Assembly (NCBI RefSeq): GCF_026151205.1
Contig: NC_087083.1
Span: forward strand, 15,138,597 to 15,202,596
From: Bolinopsis microptera
Lineage: Eukaryota > Ctenophora > Tentaculata > Lobata > Bolinopsidae
Length of the DNA: 64,000 nt
Direction of reading: 5' to 3'
Of this stretch, positions 22,610-36,814 are shown piece after piece. The translations under genes and the position numbers were made by a program. Each line of letters starts with the position of its first letter. Within the stretch, counting starts at the first letter, position 1. A model generated the notes under the pieces. It saw nothing but the letters and a program-made list of their open reading frames with translations, ran no database searches and was not told the origin of the DNA.

Positions 22610-24832
22610 TTAACGACCCGGGAATATCTATAATGTATAGTACAGTATAACTATCGTTTTCAGATAAGTTCAACCCGTTGATATGTGTTCAAATCAGTGT
22701 TTCATTTCATCGGCTGTATCATAGGTCAAGATAAATATTTCTTGATGTGATAAAAGCTTACTTTCGAAGAACATTTCCTGTAACCATGGGCACCCTAATT
22801 TGATATGGAATTCTATCTATTTTGATCGAAAATATGAAACAAATATTTCCCGCCGTAGAGTCCTAGTCTCTACTGCGCCGCCGTAGAGTCTTACGTCGTT
22901 GAGTCTCACACCCTATAAGAGTACCGGTAACCGGTACCATCGTTTAGATGGATACAGGCACCCTGGGGATCTCCAAATAATATGTAGATGGCTGAAATCA
23001 TTGGATGATGATTAATCACTCTACACTCGACTGTCACGTGACTTTTGAAACCTGTTCTCTAGGTGGCCATGAATAACCCTATAATCTGATTCCAACCCTA
23101 ATCCAACCCAATCTCTAACAAAAGCATATGCCAAAACCCTAACCCTTTAGAACGAGATATTTGAACAATTTCATTATATAATGGACATATCACGTGATCA
23201 AGACAGCTATTCGCCAATATCTCGCCAGGGGAGCATTTTAATGTCATGAGGGGTGATTCGGAATCAGCGTTCCAACTGTCGGGGGGCTTTTTAGAAAAAT
23301 CTTGAAGGTTGACTGTAGAGTGATTTAGCACGCTCGGCAACCATTCACCCTACATATATTGTCAATAATAATAAACATTCATCAGTAGTTATAGGGTGTT
23401 AGAGATCATAATGATACAAATTAAACCATTTTTTGATTAAACAAAGCAAAAAACGGCCCTTCGTAAACAGGCGGGGAAGTGAGTGATTTGAACAAAGTTA
23501 CCGTACCATAAGTCGAAAACTAAAAGTGATGGCAAATCCTCGAAAGAGGTGTTTGATCACCAAACACTGTGCAGATATTTGGAAAATATATTATTATTAT
23601 CTGTATCAGGTATTCTTATAAACCAGAGGGCAATGAGATCTGGCGTCTCTTGATTCACTATAGCGGTTTTCGACTAATAGTTACTGTTAACAATGTAGGG
23701 TCAGTGAATAATAAGTCTTAAATTCTTAAAAATTGATCGGGAAATTAAATATTTATCTTAGATTACATAACATTTTCGTAGACTAAAATATTTTAAAGAT
23801 ACCTTAGTATTACTGCATACTGTAAATTGATTAAAATGTCCTCGCCTACTAGTTTGCCTGGGAAACAGGCTGGGACTGTCATCGAACTGCGGGCGAAACG
23901 GCCGTTTTCGTGGAGTGAAAATACTAAAACATGCCGTGAAATGGTACAAAAACTAAGGTTTTTGTTTTCTGTTTCGACCCAGCCGTCTATAAGCTCGTTG
24001 ACAGTCTCAGCTATTTTTTGTATCACGTGAAAGTTGCATCCTGGGAATTGGATTTTGAACGTGGTCGGGACAGATTATCCCAGTATGGACCGGTTTGGTT
24101 TCCTTAGTGATTTAGGGTTTAGGAATTTTCTAGTTATTTGTCGAAATAGAAGATTAGAAAAGATATCTTTGGATTTCTGTACATGACTACTTTCACTATT
24201 GATTTTTTGCAAACCTCGAAATTAAAAGCCTATTAGTTGTTCTGTAGATCTAATGATTCCAAGTTTACTCCCGTTTAATTCTCCACATGAACTAGTGAGT
24301 TAATTGGTTCATAGTTATGAATCGTCAAATACTCGTGAAATATCCGTGTAGTGGAGCATTTGGACAGGGCCATTTACTTTGTACTCAGGTCACAACAGAG
24401 ATATTTTAGAGGTTCATCGGCTCACTCTTGAGTGTCGTTCATGTAGAATCATTTTATAGACCAGCTTGTGTTTTGGTCAAATCTATGAATCTGAGTGCAC
24501 GTATTTCCATAATACTCTCGAGACCTTTAATTCGAGGGGATTTCCCTCCCACTCTAATGTAGCCGTCCAGCTCGTAATAACAAACTCATGACGAAACATT
24601 AGCTAATAATGGAATTAAATAAATTAGCAAACACCTAGACCCCTAGACGATCAGCCAAGCAGCCAGGGCTGCGCTACAACAAAGAACAACGAAGGACCAC
24701 TAAATAACTGAAGTAATGTGCACGCCAGTAAACGATATCCCTCACCTTCTTCCTGGGTCAGGGGTCTGTTGCCATAGCAACGAGGGAAGAAGAGCGGCAG
24801 CGGTTAGGGTGGGTTTTGCAATGGTTAATGAT
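22610..24832. repeat. Segmental duplication, copy B, with a 990-base insertion
   Basis: It starts exactly at the TTAA bordering the piggyBac-like element and matches 18285-19513. At 23690 copy B departs from copy A and rejoins it at 24681, so 23691-24680 is either an insertion in B or a deletion in A. That block starts AATGTAGGGTC and ends GCGCTACAAC, with only a five-base inverted match (TGTAG/CTACA) at its ends. Frames at 23758-24030 overlap on both strands, and none is recognisable. Confidence 0.85.
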
Positions 24833-26012
24833 TTTACCGAAGTTTGCTAAAAACGTCGGTGAATAGTATTCTATGTCATAAACAGCCAATGATCAGCTAT
24901 AATAGTACGGTTTATTTTACACGGTGACTCGTTCTACTTGAAACTGTCTCAATGGTAACAGAGTTTAAAATGTTCTTACTCTTAGTCTTAGTCTTACAGG
25001 AGATCTACACGGTGAATGTAAGTGGGTCTGGGAATCTATGGCGTAAGACTCTACGGTGGAAAACTTTACGGTGGTGCCGTACAAAAACAACAGGTGTAAA
25101 AAACAGGACTATTAGGTGGCAAAGTCTATAATCAGGCATGAGATAGTAATATAAAGAACTTAAGAAATAATGCGAGCAAACAAATGTTATATTTTTTTAT
25201 CGATATTGATAAATTGGCAGGTGTCCCTCATTAAATTTATGAGTTACAGGAGTTGCAAGAGTGGCAAATTCGAATTCGAAACAATAAATTTGGATTAAAC
25301 AGTTGTTTGCCTAAAATTTGTGACAAAGAACAGGCAAGGGGATATACAAGGATTTCTAAAGTTATGATATTACACGATATAAATTGTGTCAGTGATCACA
25401 AACGCCTGTCCTATCCCAGGTAAATATCAATATATAATCAGGTACTAGATAGTAAGAAATAATGCGAGCTCTCAGCATATATCTCAGAGTCAGTATCACT
25501 ATCGAAATATATTGTGGATTGTACGACTGAAAGATGAAGTTTATTAAATTCCGAGACAAAATATTTAACGGCAGCTTCCTGAGAACAGAACACGGGGATT
25601 TGAAACTTAAAACACACGAGATAGCCGGAACCAGTACAAATGAGTGAAGCTATATTTTAACTAATTATTCTTAGAAGACTGTTTATGGTTTAGTTGACTC
25701 TGAGATCAAACCTTCACTACAAGAGGCTTCGTCATAAAAGTAAAAGTTGAAAGTATACGTGATCCGGATGCAATAACAGATATATTGAACGTTCAAATCA
25801 TTTTACACCTACGCTAAAAACTTGTCCACCAACACTGTACAAACTACAAAAATATTTGATTGGCAGACGGATAGATAAAGCACGAATTATGAACTATAGA
25901 CCACAGAGTGATCGTTGAATATCATAAAAGAACGGCACAAGTGCACAACACACAAAGGCGATCTGAACTGATATGGAAGTTAGACCTAGGCAAAATTGAA
26001 AGAATCGCACTA
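24833..26012. other. No gene recognised
   Basis: AT-rich spacer. CTCTACGGTG and TTTACGGTGGTG at 25050-25075 resemble the GCCGTAGAGTC words of the segmental duplication in inverse orientation. Two copies of GTACTAGATAGTA-like text (25130, 25440) suggest an old repeat. Confidence 0.35.
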
Positions 26013-27823
26013 ACTGGGCCGCGCTCAGCCTGTCATTCCGCCTAATCTCTATTAATGAACATAATAGCCTGGGGTCCTCAGGTAAAAGCAAGCACTGATA
26101 ACAGAAACAAAGAATCATATTTCACTTGTGTTGTTCCGTTGACCAAAACAAGTGCTAACAGACTAGATGGTTGATGAAATAAGCCTCTTGACTCCCATTG
26201 TGTGAAATTACTAACACTAGCAGTAACCGGTGTTTCTTTAAGGTGGGGTCAAGAGACATTAGACAATAACACACGGAATTAAAGAGGAATTAAAGAGGAA
26301 TTAAAGAGGAATTAAAGAGGAATTAAATAGGAATTAAACAGGAATTAAACAGGAATTTAAGATGAAATTACCAAGGAGAACACTAACGAACTCGTCTTGG
26401 CTATACATCAATTAGAAAATGTTATTTATTAAATTTGAGATTTTTACACAAGCCCATTTAGATGAGCTATACAATACTCTGTAAAAGATAACATAATATA
26501 GAATGTAATTGTCTGGGAGGATGACTGTAAAATTTGGGAAAATAAGTATCCTGTGGTTAAACAAAGCACAGATACTAACAGAAACAAATCAAACGTTTGG
26601 TTTGATCCACACTACTGATATGTGAGATCAGACACAACAAATTATGACGCCCTCAAAGCATTTCACAATAAAGGATAATGTATAATATAGATTAACTCCC
26701 GATTTCAATTCAGGGAGACTAATCTATTCTTGCAAAAATGTTAAAACAAACTAAATATTTTACAACATCTAGGATTAAGGACAAAGTGACTAATATAGAG
26801 TACGAGAACACATGATTTCCATCACAATGCAATCTATTAAATAAGTAATAACTAGGATTAAATATCTTAATCCATCATCAAAGATTGTACAGTATGAATA
26901 TCAGACCATTAAAGTGTTTTTCTACGATCCAATTCAGAATTTTGACACTAACTGTCAAGGAAAAAGGTGCAGGGCAGAACTAATCTATAGATCACATCTA
27001 AGAGATTTCTTTCGATCACAGGCCTTCTTTGAAAACGACAAAAAGTAGCCGAGCCCAAACAGGCAGTCCGAAAGAAATAAAAACTATAACAAACAGACAG
27101 TATAATGGTCAACATCAATCTGACATATTTTGTTCCTTCTAGTACCCTGAACCTCTTGATTTGGATTTAAGTAACACGACCTTAGTTCGGAAATTTAATT
27201 CAAATGCATAGCATGAGTATATAAAAGAAAATCTTCAGATATAACTGCAAACTGATTGACAAACTAAACCATCCCTCATCAGAGTGGTAGTCATGACAGG
27301 ACCATGTTACTTTGATATTAAGTAAAGCTAACATCTTTCGCTAGGGTCTTTAAACGAAGTAAATGTCGGGCAGCTAAATATAAACAAGTGTAGACAACTG
27401 GACGATTTTATAAAAATGTCGTACGAGCAAGAAAAGGTCATCAAAATATATTTTAACTACAGGAACAACATAAACATGAAGGAGGTACCGATGTAACTGT
27501 GCAGTGTGATAACACGAGGTACAGTGAGCAGCACATCACTGATGACACTCATATCGCTCGATTTTACAATCCAATAATCAAATTTTACAATCTAACTCAT
27601 CGCGCGGCTCCTCTAGCTAATACGTTACTTTTCTCCAATTGGCAGTTTGCGTGCACGTGTCTTTTCTGAGGCCCCAATTGGTTCTAAATGATCACGTGAA
27701 TGCTGGTCACGCGCACATCAACTTCCAATGAGCGTACTGCCATTTTTTCTGAGGCGATGGAGGTCGTAAATCACTCAGCCCGAATATAGATTTGGCGGAA
27801 TGACAGGCTGAGCGCGGCCCAGT
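26013..27823. mobile_element. Possible DNA element bounded by 30-bp inverted repeats
   Basis: ACTGGGCCGCGCTCAGCCTG and ten more bases at 26013 are repeated exactly in inverse at the 27823 end. No convincing target duplication is visible, so the borders are provisional. A third copy of the motif stands alone at 39574-39605. Just inside the left end (26057-26090) is the hairpin motif also seen at 10308. No transposase frame. Confidence 0.5.
26277..26357. repeat. Short tandem repeat GAATTAAAGAG
   Basis: Seven copies of an 11-base unit (GAATTAAAGAG, later GAATTAAACAG) inside the inverted-repeat element. Confidence 0.85.
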
Positions 27824-27941
27824 AATCCACGCAGTATGCAGTACGCGTAGACACATGGCTATCATGTCACATGTGAATCCAAACCCTCACCCCAAAGCTA
27901 TCAAAGTTATTTAGCCTTAATTGACGATGTCAATTCATCGC

Positions 27942-27949
27942 AGCTCGGC
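27942..27949. other. Left 8-bp target-site duplication AGCTCGGC
   Basis: Direct repeat of 38046-38053, immediately outside the TAGTGTGG end. Eight bases is the hAT-superfamily length. Confidence 0.85.
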
Positions 27950-29170
27950 TAGTGTGGTTGGTTTTATCCGATTTTTTTAGATTTTTATGGAGGTTGTACC
28001 ATTGTAAAACTTACATTGTGACAGTATAGATGGCGAAATATTTTTGAAAATGGTCCTAACACAGCTTTGATCGTAACAATAACATTGGGTGAATAGATTG
28101 GGTGAACAAACTATGAAGCAGGCAATTATATGTGCTCATCCATCATTCTGCATATGTAAGCTCAGTAGTTTAATTGCTGATTCATACTCAATGGTGAATC
28201 GATAGAATTCATGTGTCGGAGATCTCGTGAGAACACCTTTTAATAATTATAGCCCTCAGGATCGCATTATCCCGATCCGGCCGTAATGTGTATTGAGGTA
28301 TGCACTAATTGTAGTGGTGAACGGTTGCAGCTCAGGCTATGTTTCAGTATAACTATATATCAGAGATCGCAGTATATTTACATTCTACTCGGATTGCAGA
28401 TTGAAATATTTTCCTGTTGGAACCATGACACATGCATGGGAATACCAAAATATTAATTGTAGTTGTACAACTAATATGATCAATAATTAATAACGGCAAC
28501 GCTAATTTGTCCTTATTGGACTTTATTTTTACGGACATAAGTTAATAGTTGCTGCAAATGCCAAATGCTACAACTACAAGTTAAGCCCTATAAGCGTTCA
28601 TTTTAATGTCCGTTCATTTTAATTTTAATATCCGTTCGAATATTGGCGGACGTTTTAAATTGTAATTAAATAGACCATTGAGCGGTCGCGTTTATTTTAA
28701 TGTCCGCTCAAAATTATTCCCGTTCACATTATTTCCTGTTGCAGTACGGGTAAAATAACGTCCGAATAAAGCTATCCGATAAGCTCAGGCAGAGCTTTCG
28801 GACTGCGTAAAACTAAACAACTTGAAACGTTGAAGAACGCCGTTAAGACATCTGTTGTTAACTCACCTAAAACACAAACATACAGATCAATGGCGAAGAA
28901 TTCACAGCCAACTGAGCAAGTCATAAGCTTGGAAACGCTCAAAAGCGTAGTAAAACGTGTTGTCGAGGAAGAGGACCGCAGTCTAGTCGCAACGTCATTG
29001 TATTTGGTCTGTTACAAGGGAGCGAGATATATAGAGAACTTATTGACACAGTTAGCGTGATTTTCCAAAACATTGGACAGAAACCGAAGATTGTTGAAGC
29101 GTGCAAAATTGCCAGAAAATCTAAGGACAATTTAGTTACAGCATCATTAATAAATGAGCAATTACGTTAT
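27950..29170 (+). repeat. Left inverted arm, outer part
   Basis: Nearly identical to the reverse complement of 36830-38045. A second copy of its inner 0.7 kb follows at 29428-30095 (from AATAACGCTAATTTGTCC onward), separated by about 260 unique bases (29171-29427). Confidence 0.85.
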
Positions 29171-29180
29171 TCGTTTAAGT
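28821..29180 (+). pseudogene. Retrotransposon ORF1-like fragment, arm copy 1
   Basis: Contains LETLKSVVKRVVEEEDRS, then frame-shifted equivalents of the sequence better preserved in the copy at 29853. Acidic/basic helix followed by a V.FG....-type strand and KIVEACRI resembles non-LTR ORF1 proteins (R.lIVFGl ... EACRiG). It is truncated before the RNA-binding core is complete and carried inside the transposon arm. Confidence 0.45.
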
Positions 29181-29852
29181 TATTGCAAAATATTTGATTC
29201 CAATAAATAAAATCCGCCTTGTGCCGCGTGCGCTAATTTACTAATTCTGTACTCGCCTGCGTACACTGTACTGTACAGTGTACAGCAGGAGCAGGCCTGC
29301 AGGCATCATGCTACATGCGATTTTACAAATAATGTTCGACTTCAATTTAGACTTTCAGTTGTTGTAGTTGTACTGTATACTAATTGTGTCGGTTTATATA
29401 TTTACCAGGCGGCGCTCAAATTGCATGATCAATAACGCTAATTTGTCCTTATTGGACTTTATTTTTACGGACATAAGTTAATAGTTGCAAATGCCAGATG
29501 CTACAAGTTAAGCACTAGCGTTCATTTTAATGTCCGTTTATTTTAATATCCGTTCGAATTTTGGCGGACGTTTTAAATTGTTAGTAAATAGAGCATTGAG
29601 CGGTCACGTTTATTTTAATGTCCTCTCAAAATTATGGCTACGCCCGTTCACATTATTTCCGGTTGCGGTACGGGTAAAATAACGTCCGAATAAAGCTATC
29701 CGATAAACTCAGGCAGAGCTTTCGGACTGTAAAACTGGACAACTTGAAATGTTGAAGAACGCCGTTAAGACATCTGTTGTTGACTCACCTAAAACACAAA
29801 CATACAGTTCAATGGCGAAGAATTCACAGCCAAAGCTGAGCAAGTCATAAGC

Positions 29853-30095
29853 TTGGAAACGCTCAAAAGCGTAGTAAAACGTGTTGTTGAGGAAGAGGAC
29901 CGCAGTCGCAACGTCATTGTATTTGGTCCGTCACAAGGGAGCGAGATATATAGAGAACTTATTGACACAGTTAGCGAGATTTTTCAAAACATTGGACAGA
30001 AACCGAAGATTGTTGAAGCGTGCAGAATTGCCACGAAATCTAAGGACAATTCAGTTACAGCATCATTAATAAGTGAGCTTACGTTATTCGTTTAA
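29853..30095 (+). pseudogene. Retrotransposon ORF1-like fragment, arm copy 2
   Basis: The 80-codon frame starting at the TTG/ATG-like position 29853 reads VVKRVVEEEDRSRNVIVFGP, later QNIGQKPKIVEACRI, and stops in TAA directly before the TCTG array. The IVFG and EACRI spacing resembles ORF1 of CR1/L2-like LINEs. It matches 36815-37057 (minus strand) almost residue for residue. That is expected from arm homogenisation and does not show selection. Confidence 0.45.
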
Positions 30096-30870
<775 letters not shown>

Positions 30871-31257
30871 CAAGTAGCTTCAAAACTATTTGGACTGTAA
30901 TACTAATATGTAATAGCCCCTAGGCTTATTATTATATTAAACAACATAACTCATGATGCTAATTTGCTCAAAAGACACTTTTAACATATTTCTCAAGGTA
31001 ACTTCATGATAGCTATTAGAGCCTCAGACGTGTTACCGAAGCTCTAATGTTCTACAAAAAAATGTATAATCATGTTTTTGGCTAATACTATGACAAAATT
31101 AAAAACTACTCTTTTCGTAATTCATTTATTTGCAAAACTTTGATTATCAGAACAGTATTTCAATAATAATAGTAATACTATTTTCCAAAAGTGCTTATCT
31201 ATCAAAAGTTTATTAACATCTACTTTCAGTTTATAGATTACACTAATCTTAAGTCTA

Positions 31258-34200
31258 TTAATCGAAATCCTTAAATAATTCCCTGTTAAAGGGCGTATCT
31301 TTAACTTTCTTCGACTTTGGAGTCGAGTCTGTATCAGTTCTGTACCGCTTGTGCGTTACTCTACCCGAAAACTCTTTCCGTGCAGCTCCTATCTGGAGGA
31401 CACTCATCAATTGAGTGTCTTCAGTCCGTCGTCGTTGAACAGCGTGGGACACAAGTGCGACAGTGTGCTCCACAGATTGACTATGGCAAGGAATCCTACA
31501 AACCAGAGGGTCTTCCCGTATCTTTTCCAGTTCAGCACTTGACATTACGGAGAGGAGGGGAGGGCACGTTACTCGCTCCCACTCATTGTCGTACGTCTGG
31601 AAGAATATCTTCATTGGAACCGGACCGTTCTCTTTCTGAATGAAGGGCAAATTAGTTATTTGATCGGTAAATCGTAATAATAATATAACTGAAACAGGGA
31701 CAGAGTTCGTGGTATATTTGACAGACTAGGTAGACTCAGCAAATTAGTTAACAAATTCTGCATTCTGCTAGTTCAGTAGAATGAACGCACAGTCTTACTT
31801 TTCGTTTGTCAGATTTTGATGCAAAAGCATAATATCGGCAGACTTACTAAGTCTGCCGATCACTTAACATGGTCACTTAACATGGTAAAGTATCGTCAAA
31901 TGGTTTGGAAATCAAACCATTGCATAATTACAATATCACTATAGTTATACATGCTCTATAAACTCACCTCAACTTTCATTCTGACCATCTCAAAATATGT
32001 CGTACATTTGAAGACTATCTTCGGGCACTTGAAATGTCGGATTCGTCTAGGTCGCCGAACGCCAGACTCTCTTTCAACGTGCTTGTCCCACTCCTCTGAA
32101 CGACGAATATTCTTTACGATCCCTATTCCTTTCTCTCGATGGTCTCTGTTGTGATCGCCTGGATAATAAATATGTATATAAAGTTTTTTACAATAGATGT
32201 AAAATATTGTTGGTTGGATATTGTGTTAAAGTCAAGTGATTCTAAGAGCACCTGCACATTTATAATTTATAACCGCAAGAATTCGGACGTAAGCACAGAA
32301 TACCACTACCAGCTGAATATTCACTGCTCTGATAGTAATAGTATCATATTGTTATTTTAAGTGTGCCTAGCTATATTACCCACTTTCCGTATTCATTTTT
32401 TGTTGTTGTTATTCTTACCTAGCATGGCGAGTATCACACTCTCGGGATGAGCCATATAGCCGTTCTGTTGTATTGACTCGAATATGACCTTACGCTCTGC
32501 TGGTTCGCAGTGTTCTCTTGTGAACCGTATTTGGTCAAATAGGTGGGCTGGGGCGTCTATTAAGCTGCTCTTCATCTTGATGTTGGCAAACACCTATTGA
32601 GATTTAGTCCGATTTAATAGAAATTCTGAGTAACTTTGGTACTTAAGGGAAACATAGGCTGAACATTCTCTGATTTTCATCAATATTGTAAGAGCATTTA
32701 AATTTGAATAAACATTAGCAATCAATTCACAAGTGCCAGCACTGTAATCTGATTTTTACCTTGTAATAGACATTTACAATAAAGTTGACCATCCTCTCTA
32801 AACACTCCGAAATATGGGAGTTGTAGGTAAGATCCCCCGAAATGTAAAATCGGAGGATTCTGGCCCCAAACGTAATCCACCGAGCAGTGGAGCAGTTTCC
32901 TATCGCGTTATACACGAAGTTGTCGTGTAAACCAGTCTCGACAGTGATGCAGTACTTATACATAAGTTTTGCATCATTTGACATCTTACTCAGCGTCTGA
33001 AAAAAAACAGATTGTTATTAATTTTAACGTTGCTAGGTAAGAGCTCTATGATTTTGTCGAACATTATCGCAATGATTGATAAACATGGAACTGCAAAACG
33101 GTTCAGTAAGTTATCTTCCCAGCAAATTATAAACGTAGTTACTATCTAACAATAAGATTATCCATTATTAACCATATCAATTTTAAATTATATATCACCT
33201 CTTGGGGCAGTCGAGGAAAACCTTTGCCAATCTTTTTAAATACTCTAACTGGTTTCAGCCAAAGTTCGTTGGACATAATGAAGGGCCCCATAGGTCCGTC
33301 AAAGTCACCAGGTGCTGTAATGATATATAATAATGATATACACGTTATTTTGAGTGTAAGTGTAAGAATTAACGATGATAATATTAATTGTAAAGTGAAA
33401 TTTATTGGCGTAGTTATCGAGGAAATCCCTGCAATCGTTATAGTAATAAGGAATGTTTAATACTGTGGAAATTCTGAACTGTTATTTTAAAATACTATAA
33501 CATATCTTCAAATTTAAAATAAATAACACACCCTTGGTACTTCCTCCATAGTGAAAGTACAATTTTCTCAAGGGGAGTTCCACTTGGTGTAAGAGGCACA
33601 GGGCTCTTTGGAGTGTTCGATGTAGCAGAACCTCAAACTCTCGAAAAGCACCTCCCTGAAAATTGTTTATTTTAATATGTTTTAACGAACGAAATGGTTG
33701 TCTAATAGTATCCAATGCTCAGCTAAAAGATGAAAAGTTCCTTATCTGAAATGAAAAATAAGTTATTTACTTACCAGATAGCCAGAATTAACACTAGTGT
33801 TGTCTCCACCTATACACAATGTTTTGTCCGTGCTTATCCCTCGACTTTCAAAGTAGTTACACAATCCCAGAGCAAGGCCTTTACCTGTGGTATGAAGATT
33901 AAGTAATCAACAAAGAATCGGCATAAATGTAACATTGTAACTGCAGAACCTATTCCGGAAATCTAATGCAACATTAAAATGGAACGAGACATATATAACG
34001 TTAGTCGTTAGACCGTTTATTGTGTACCAATGATCAAAATAACATCGCAATGTATAAAAATATATTCATCTAAGTATAATCTTTATCTAGTGCTTACCAG
34101 TCGATTGCTCAGGAACAAACATCCCCAAAGGGATCGCACCAGGCTGTTCTACCACAGAGTAGTGGCTCCGTTTCCCCACACTATGTCGTATGTGACCTTT

Positions 34201-35730
34201 TTCATCTTTTTGGCTCATCCTTATATTCTTATCCTCCTTTCCGTCAAAGAATATTGCTGCAAAATAGCTGTTTTTAATCTAAAGCGTACTAATTCTAATG
34301 GTAAAGTTAATGTCGCTGTTTATTTTTAAAATTGGTAATATAAACATGTTCAAAAGTTAAAAAATAACCTGGTGAAAACATTATATTATGTACAAACCTA
34401 ACGGAGAACGAGTAGACAGAGCTTCAAGCCTCTTTTTCCCATCTCTTCCACGGATGCTTTCGAGTTTTGACCGGGGAACAACATATGGCTGCTGCAGGAG
34501 ACCACCCTTGTAAAGTTCTTTGCAAAACAATGTTAACGTGCGTGCATTCGACTCCGTGCCGGCAGAATTTCTTTCCAACTCAGCTGCCATACCATCCAGA
34601 TTGCAGTTCAGATAAGTGGACACCGTGACTCTCGGAGTGCTAGCAGAAGAACTGGAAGAGGCTGGTTGATAATCACGATCCTTTTCATCTCTCGGGTCAA
34701 TGTTAGTGTGTTGGCTTGCCGAGTCCTCGCTTATATAAGCCTGTCGTTGACATCATAAGTATATTTTGTATTATTATCCGTGATCGGTGATTCAATTAAT
34801 GGCCGGGCATTTATCTACTATTTAGTGAAAATAAAAGTTGTGTTATGTGATCTCAAATTGTTCATTGCAAACAATCAATTACAGTGTCGGCTCAGAGATT
34901 AAAATTAATAATTTGACAGTCAATGGTATTAATATTATTTTAGTTTATAAACTTTTAAAATAAATAAGCTATGTTAAACAAATAATTCTGTATTCGTATT
35001 GAAACGTGCTTACTTGCAATGATGCTGATGTAGTAACGTCACTGAGAGCAGGAGTGATGAGATTAACTTGCACAGGGGCTTCAACTTCAAGTTTCTTTTT
35101 GGGTAGGACATCAAAAGGTTCATTTAGACTGTCGGTGAACTTGTTCATCGTAGACTTTGCCGTATTAACTGAGAGACCTCGAAGTTTTGTATTGATGATT
35201 TTGATTTTCCTGTAATAGTTTCAAATTACAAACAGCGTAACCAATGTGACAAGAAATATAAAGCATAAACACAAAATATTAAGTAGTATATATTATATAT
35301 AGAACAAATTATGAATATCAGTCACGATTGGCAATTATCCACATCGCCCGCATCGGACATGATCGCTAAATGCAAACTGGATAAACAGAAACTGAATAGA
35401 TATCAACAAATCGGAAAAATCACTCAGATATGAAGTTTATGATCGGATAGTATGTATGTATATTGACAACAAATATGAAGCATAAAAATATGCAACTTAC
35501 CCAGCAATAGTAGGTGAAATTCTACGAACTTCGGACTTTTCTGTGACATCGTACAAAGAAAGCAGGTCAACAGCAACAGGACGGTAGAAATCAACAATCG
35601 AAAGTTTTTTCTTTCTACCAGTGTTGGCTTCTTCGACGAGAAAGAGTAAATGTGATAAAACATGACGTAGCAGAGTTGGACGGCAAGAGGGATTTAAACG
35701 ATCTGGTTTAACAAAATCTTCAAGTTTCAT
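31258..35730 (-). CDS. Intact 11-exon hAT-like transposase, 752 residues
   Basis: Exons (high to low): 35730-35501, 35209-35014, 34740-34398, 34256-34098, 33884-33775, 33655-33532, 33314-33199, 32996-32760, 32593-32419, 32158-31968, 31635-31258 (stop TAA). All ten introns are GT-AG and every junction keeps phase, giving 753 codons without a stop. Motifs in order: IFFDGKEDKN (Asp261, candidate first catalytic Asp), GGDNTSVNSG (Asp337, second), CLLHQVELPLRK (C366-x2-H369, the C/DxxH motif), PGDFDGPMG, ARWITFGARILRFY (R465-W466 in the presumed helical insertion), HPESVILAML, PKIVFKCTTYFEMV, and PCHSQSVEHTVALVSHA (Glu683, candidate third catalytic residue). A KKSKK-type basic tail precedes the end. 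No BED finger was seen; the N-terminal 250 residues are not assigned. The order fits the RNase-H fold of hAT transposases. Similar uncharacterised proteins exist in cnidarians and arthropods to my knowledge. It lies alone between the inverted arms of the 10.1-kb element. Confidence 0.85.
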
Positions 35731-35999
35731 GGTGGGCTCAAAAGTTTATAAAACTGGTGTTATTGATGCAGATGGCGTTGTTTTATTTATAGTTATATGA
35801 TTATTGAATATTGAGGCTAATTGTGGGAATTGAGAAGCATAGATATTGGGCACATCAAACGATTTTTTTGCAGGGCATTTGAACTTCGGTAACAGTAATT
35901 TAGAAGTTACCTTGAACAATGTGTTAAAAGTGTCTATTGAGTAAATTAACATCATGAGTTATGTCGTTTAATAAGCTTAAGGGCTATTAAAGTCCAAAT

Positions 36000-36392
36000 T
36001 GTTTCGAAGCTAATTGTTCGATCAACCGCAAGTTACATGATTATACCACCCCGTCATGGGTGGGTAGCACTAGCACCAATTTGACACTAAATGGTAATTT
36101 CAGAAAAAATAAATCCATGAGTTCTAATTATTCTTAATAGTAGGTAAATTCTCGTGCTTACTCATTACATAATAATAATTTATTAGTATAAAAACCGTGA
36201 TGAATGCAGATTAGCATATAAAATTCACATGGCATGACCCAATTCATAATATTAATATTATGTTAATATGTTTCATTACCTGGGGACCTCAGCTTTTGTG
36301 TTTATAAACAGAATGACAAGTTGAACGCCGCCTAGTAAATATATAGACCACCGTAACTCTTACCGTTTTCTTGATTAAGCCGCTTGGAAATT
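36000..36392. repeat. Right inverted arm, inner part
   Basis: Inverse of 30469-30870. Includes the palindrome AATATTAATATT near 36247 and an added ACCTGGGGACCTCAGC plus GTGTTTATAAACA hairpin motif at 36278-36311. Confidence 0.75.

Positions 36393-36814
<422 letters not shown>

Noticed and set aside
23758-24030. Overlapping frames of 61-77 codons on both strands
   Set aside because: Mutually overlapping in three frames with no domain; chance open frames in a GC-richer patch.
26013-27823. piggyBac or hAT assignment for this inverted-repeat block
   Set aside because: Neither TTAA nor an 8-bp direct repeat flanks the ends; class left open.
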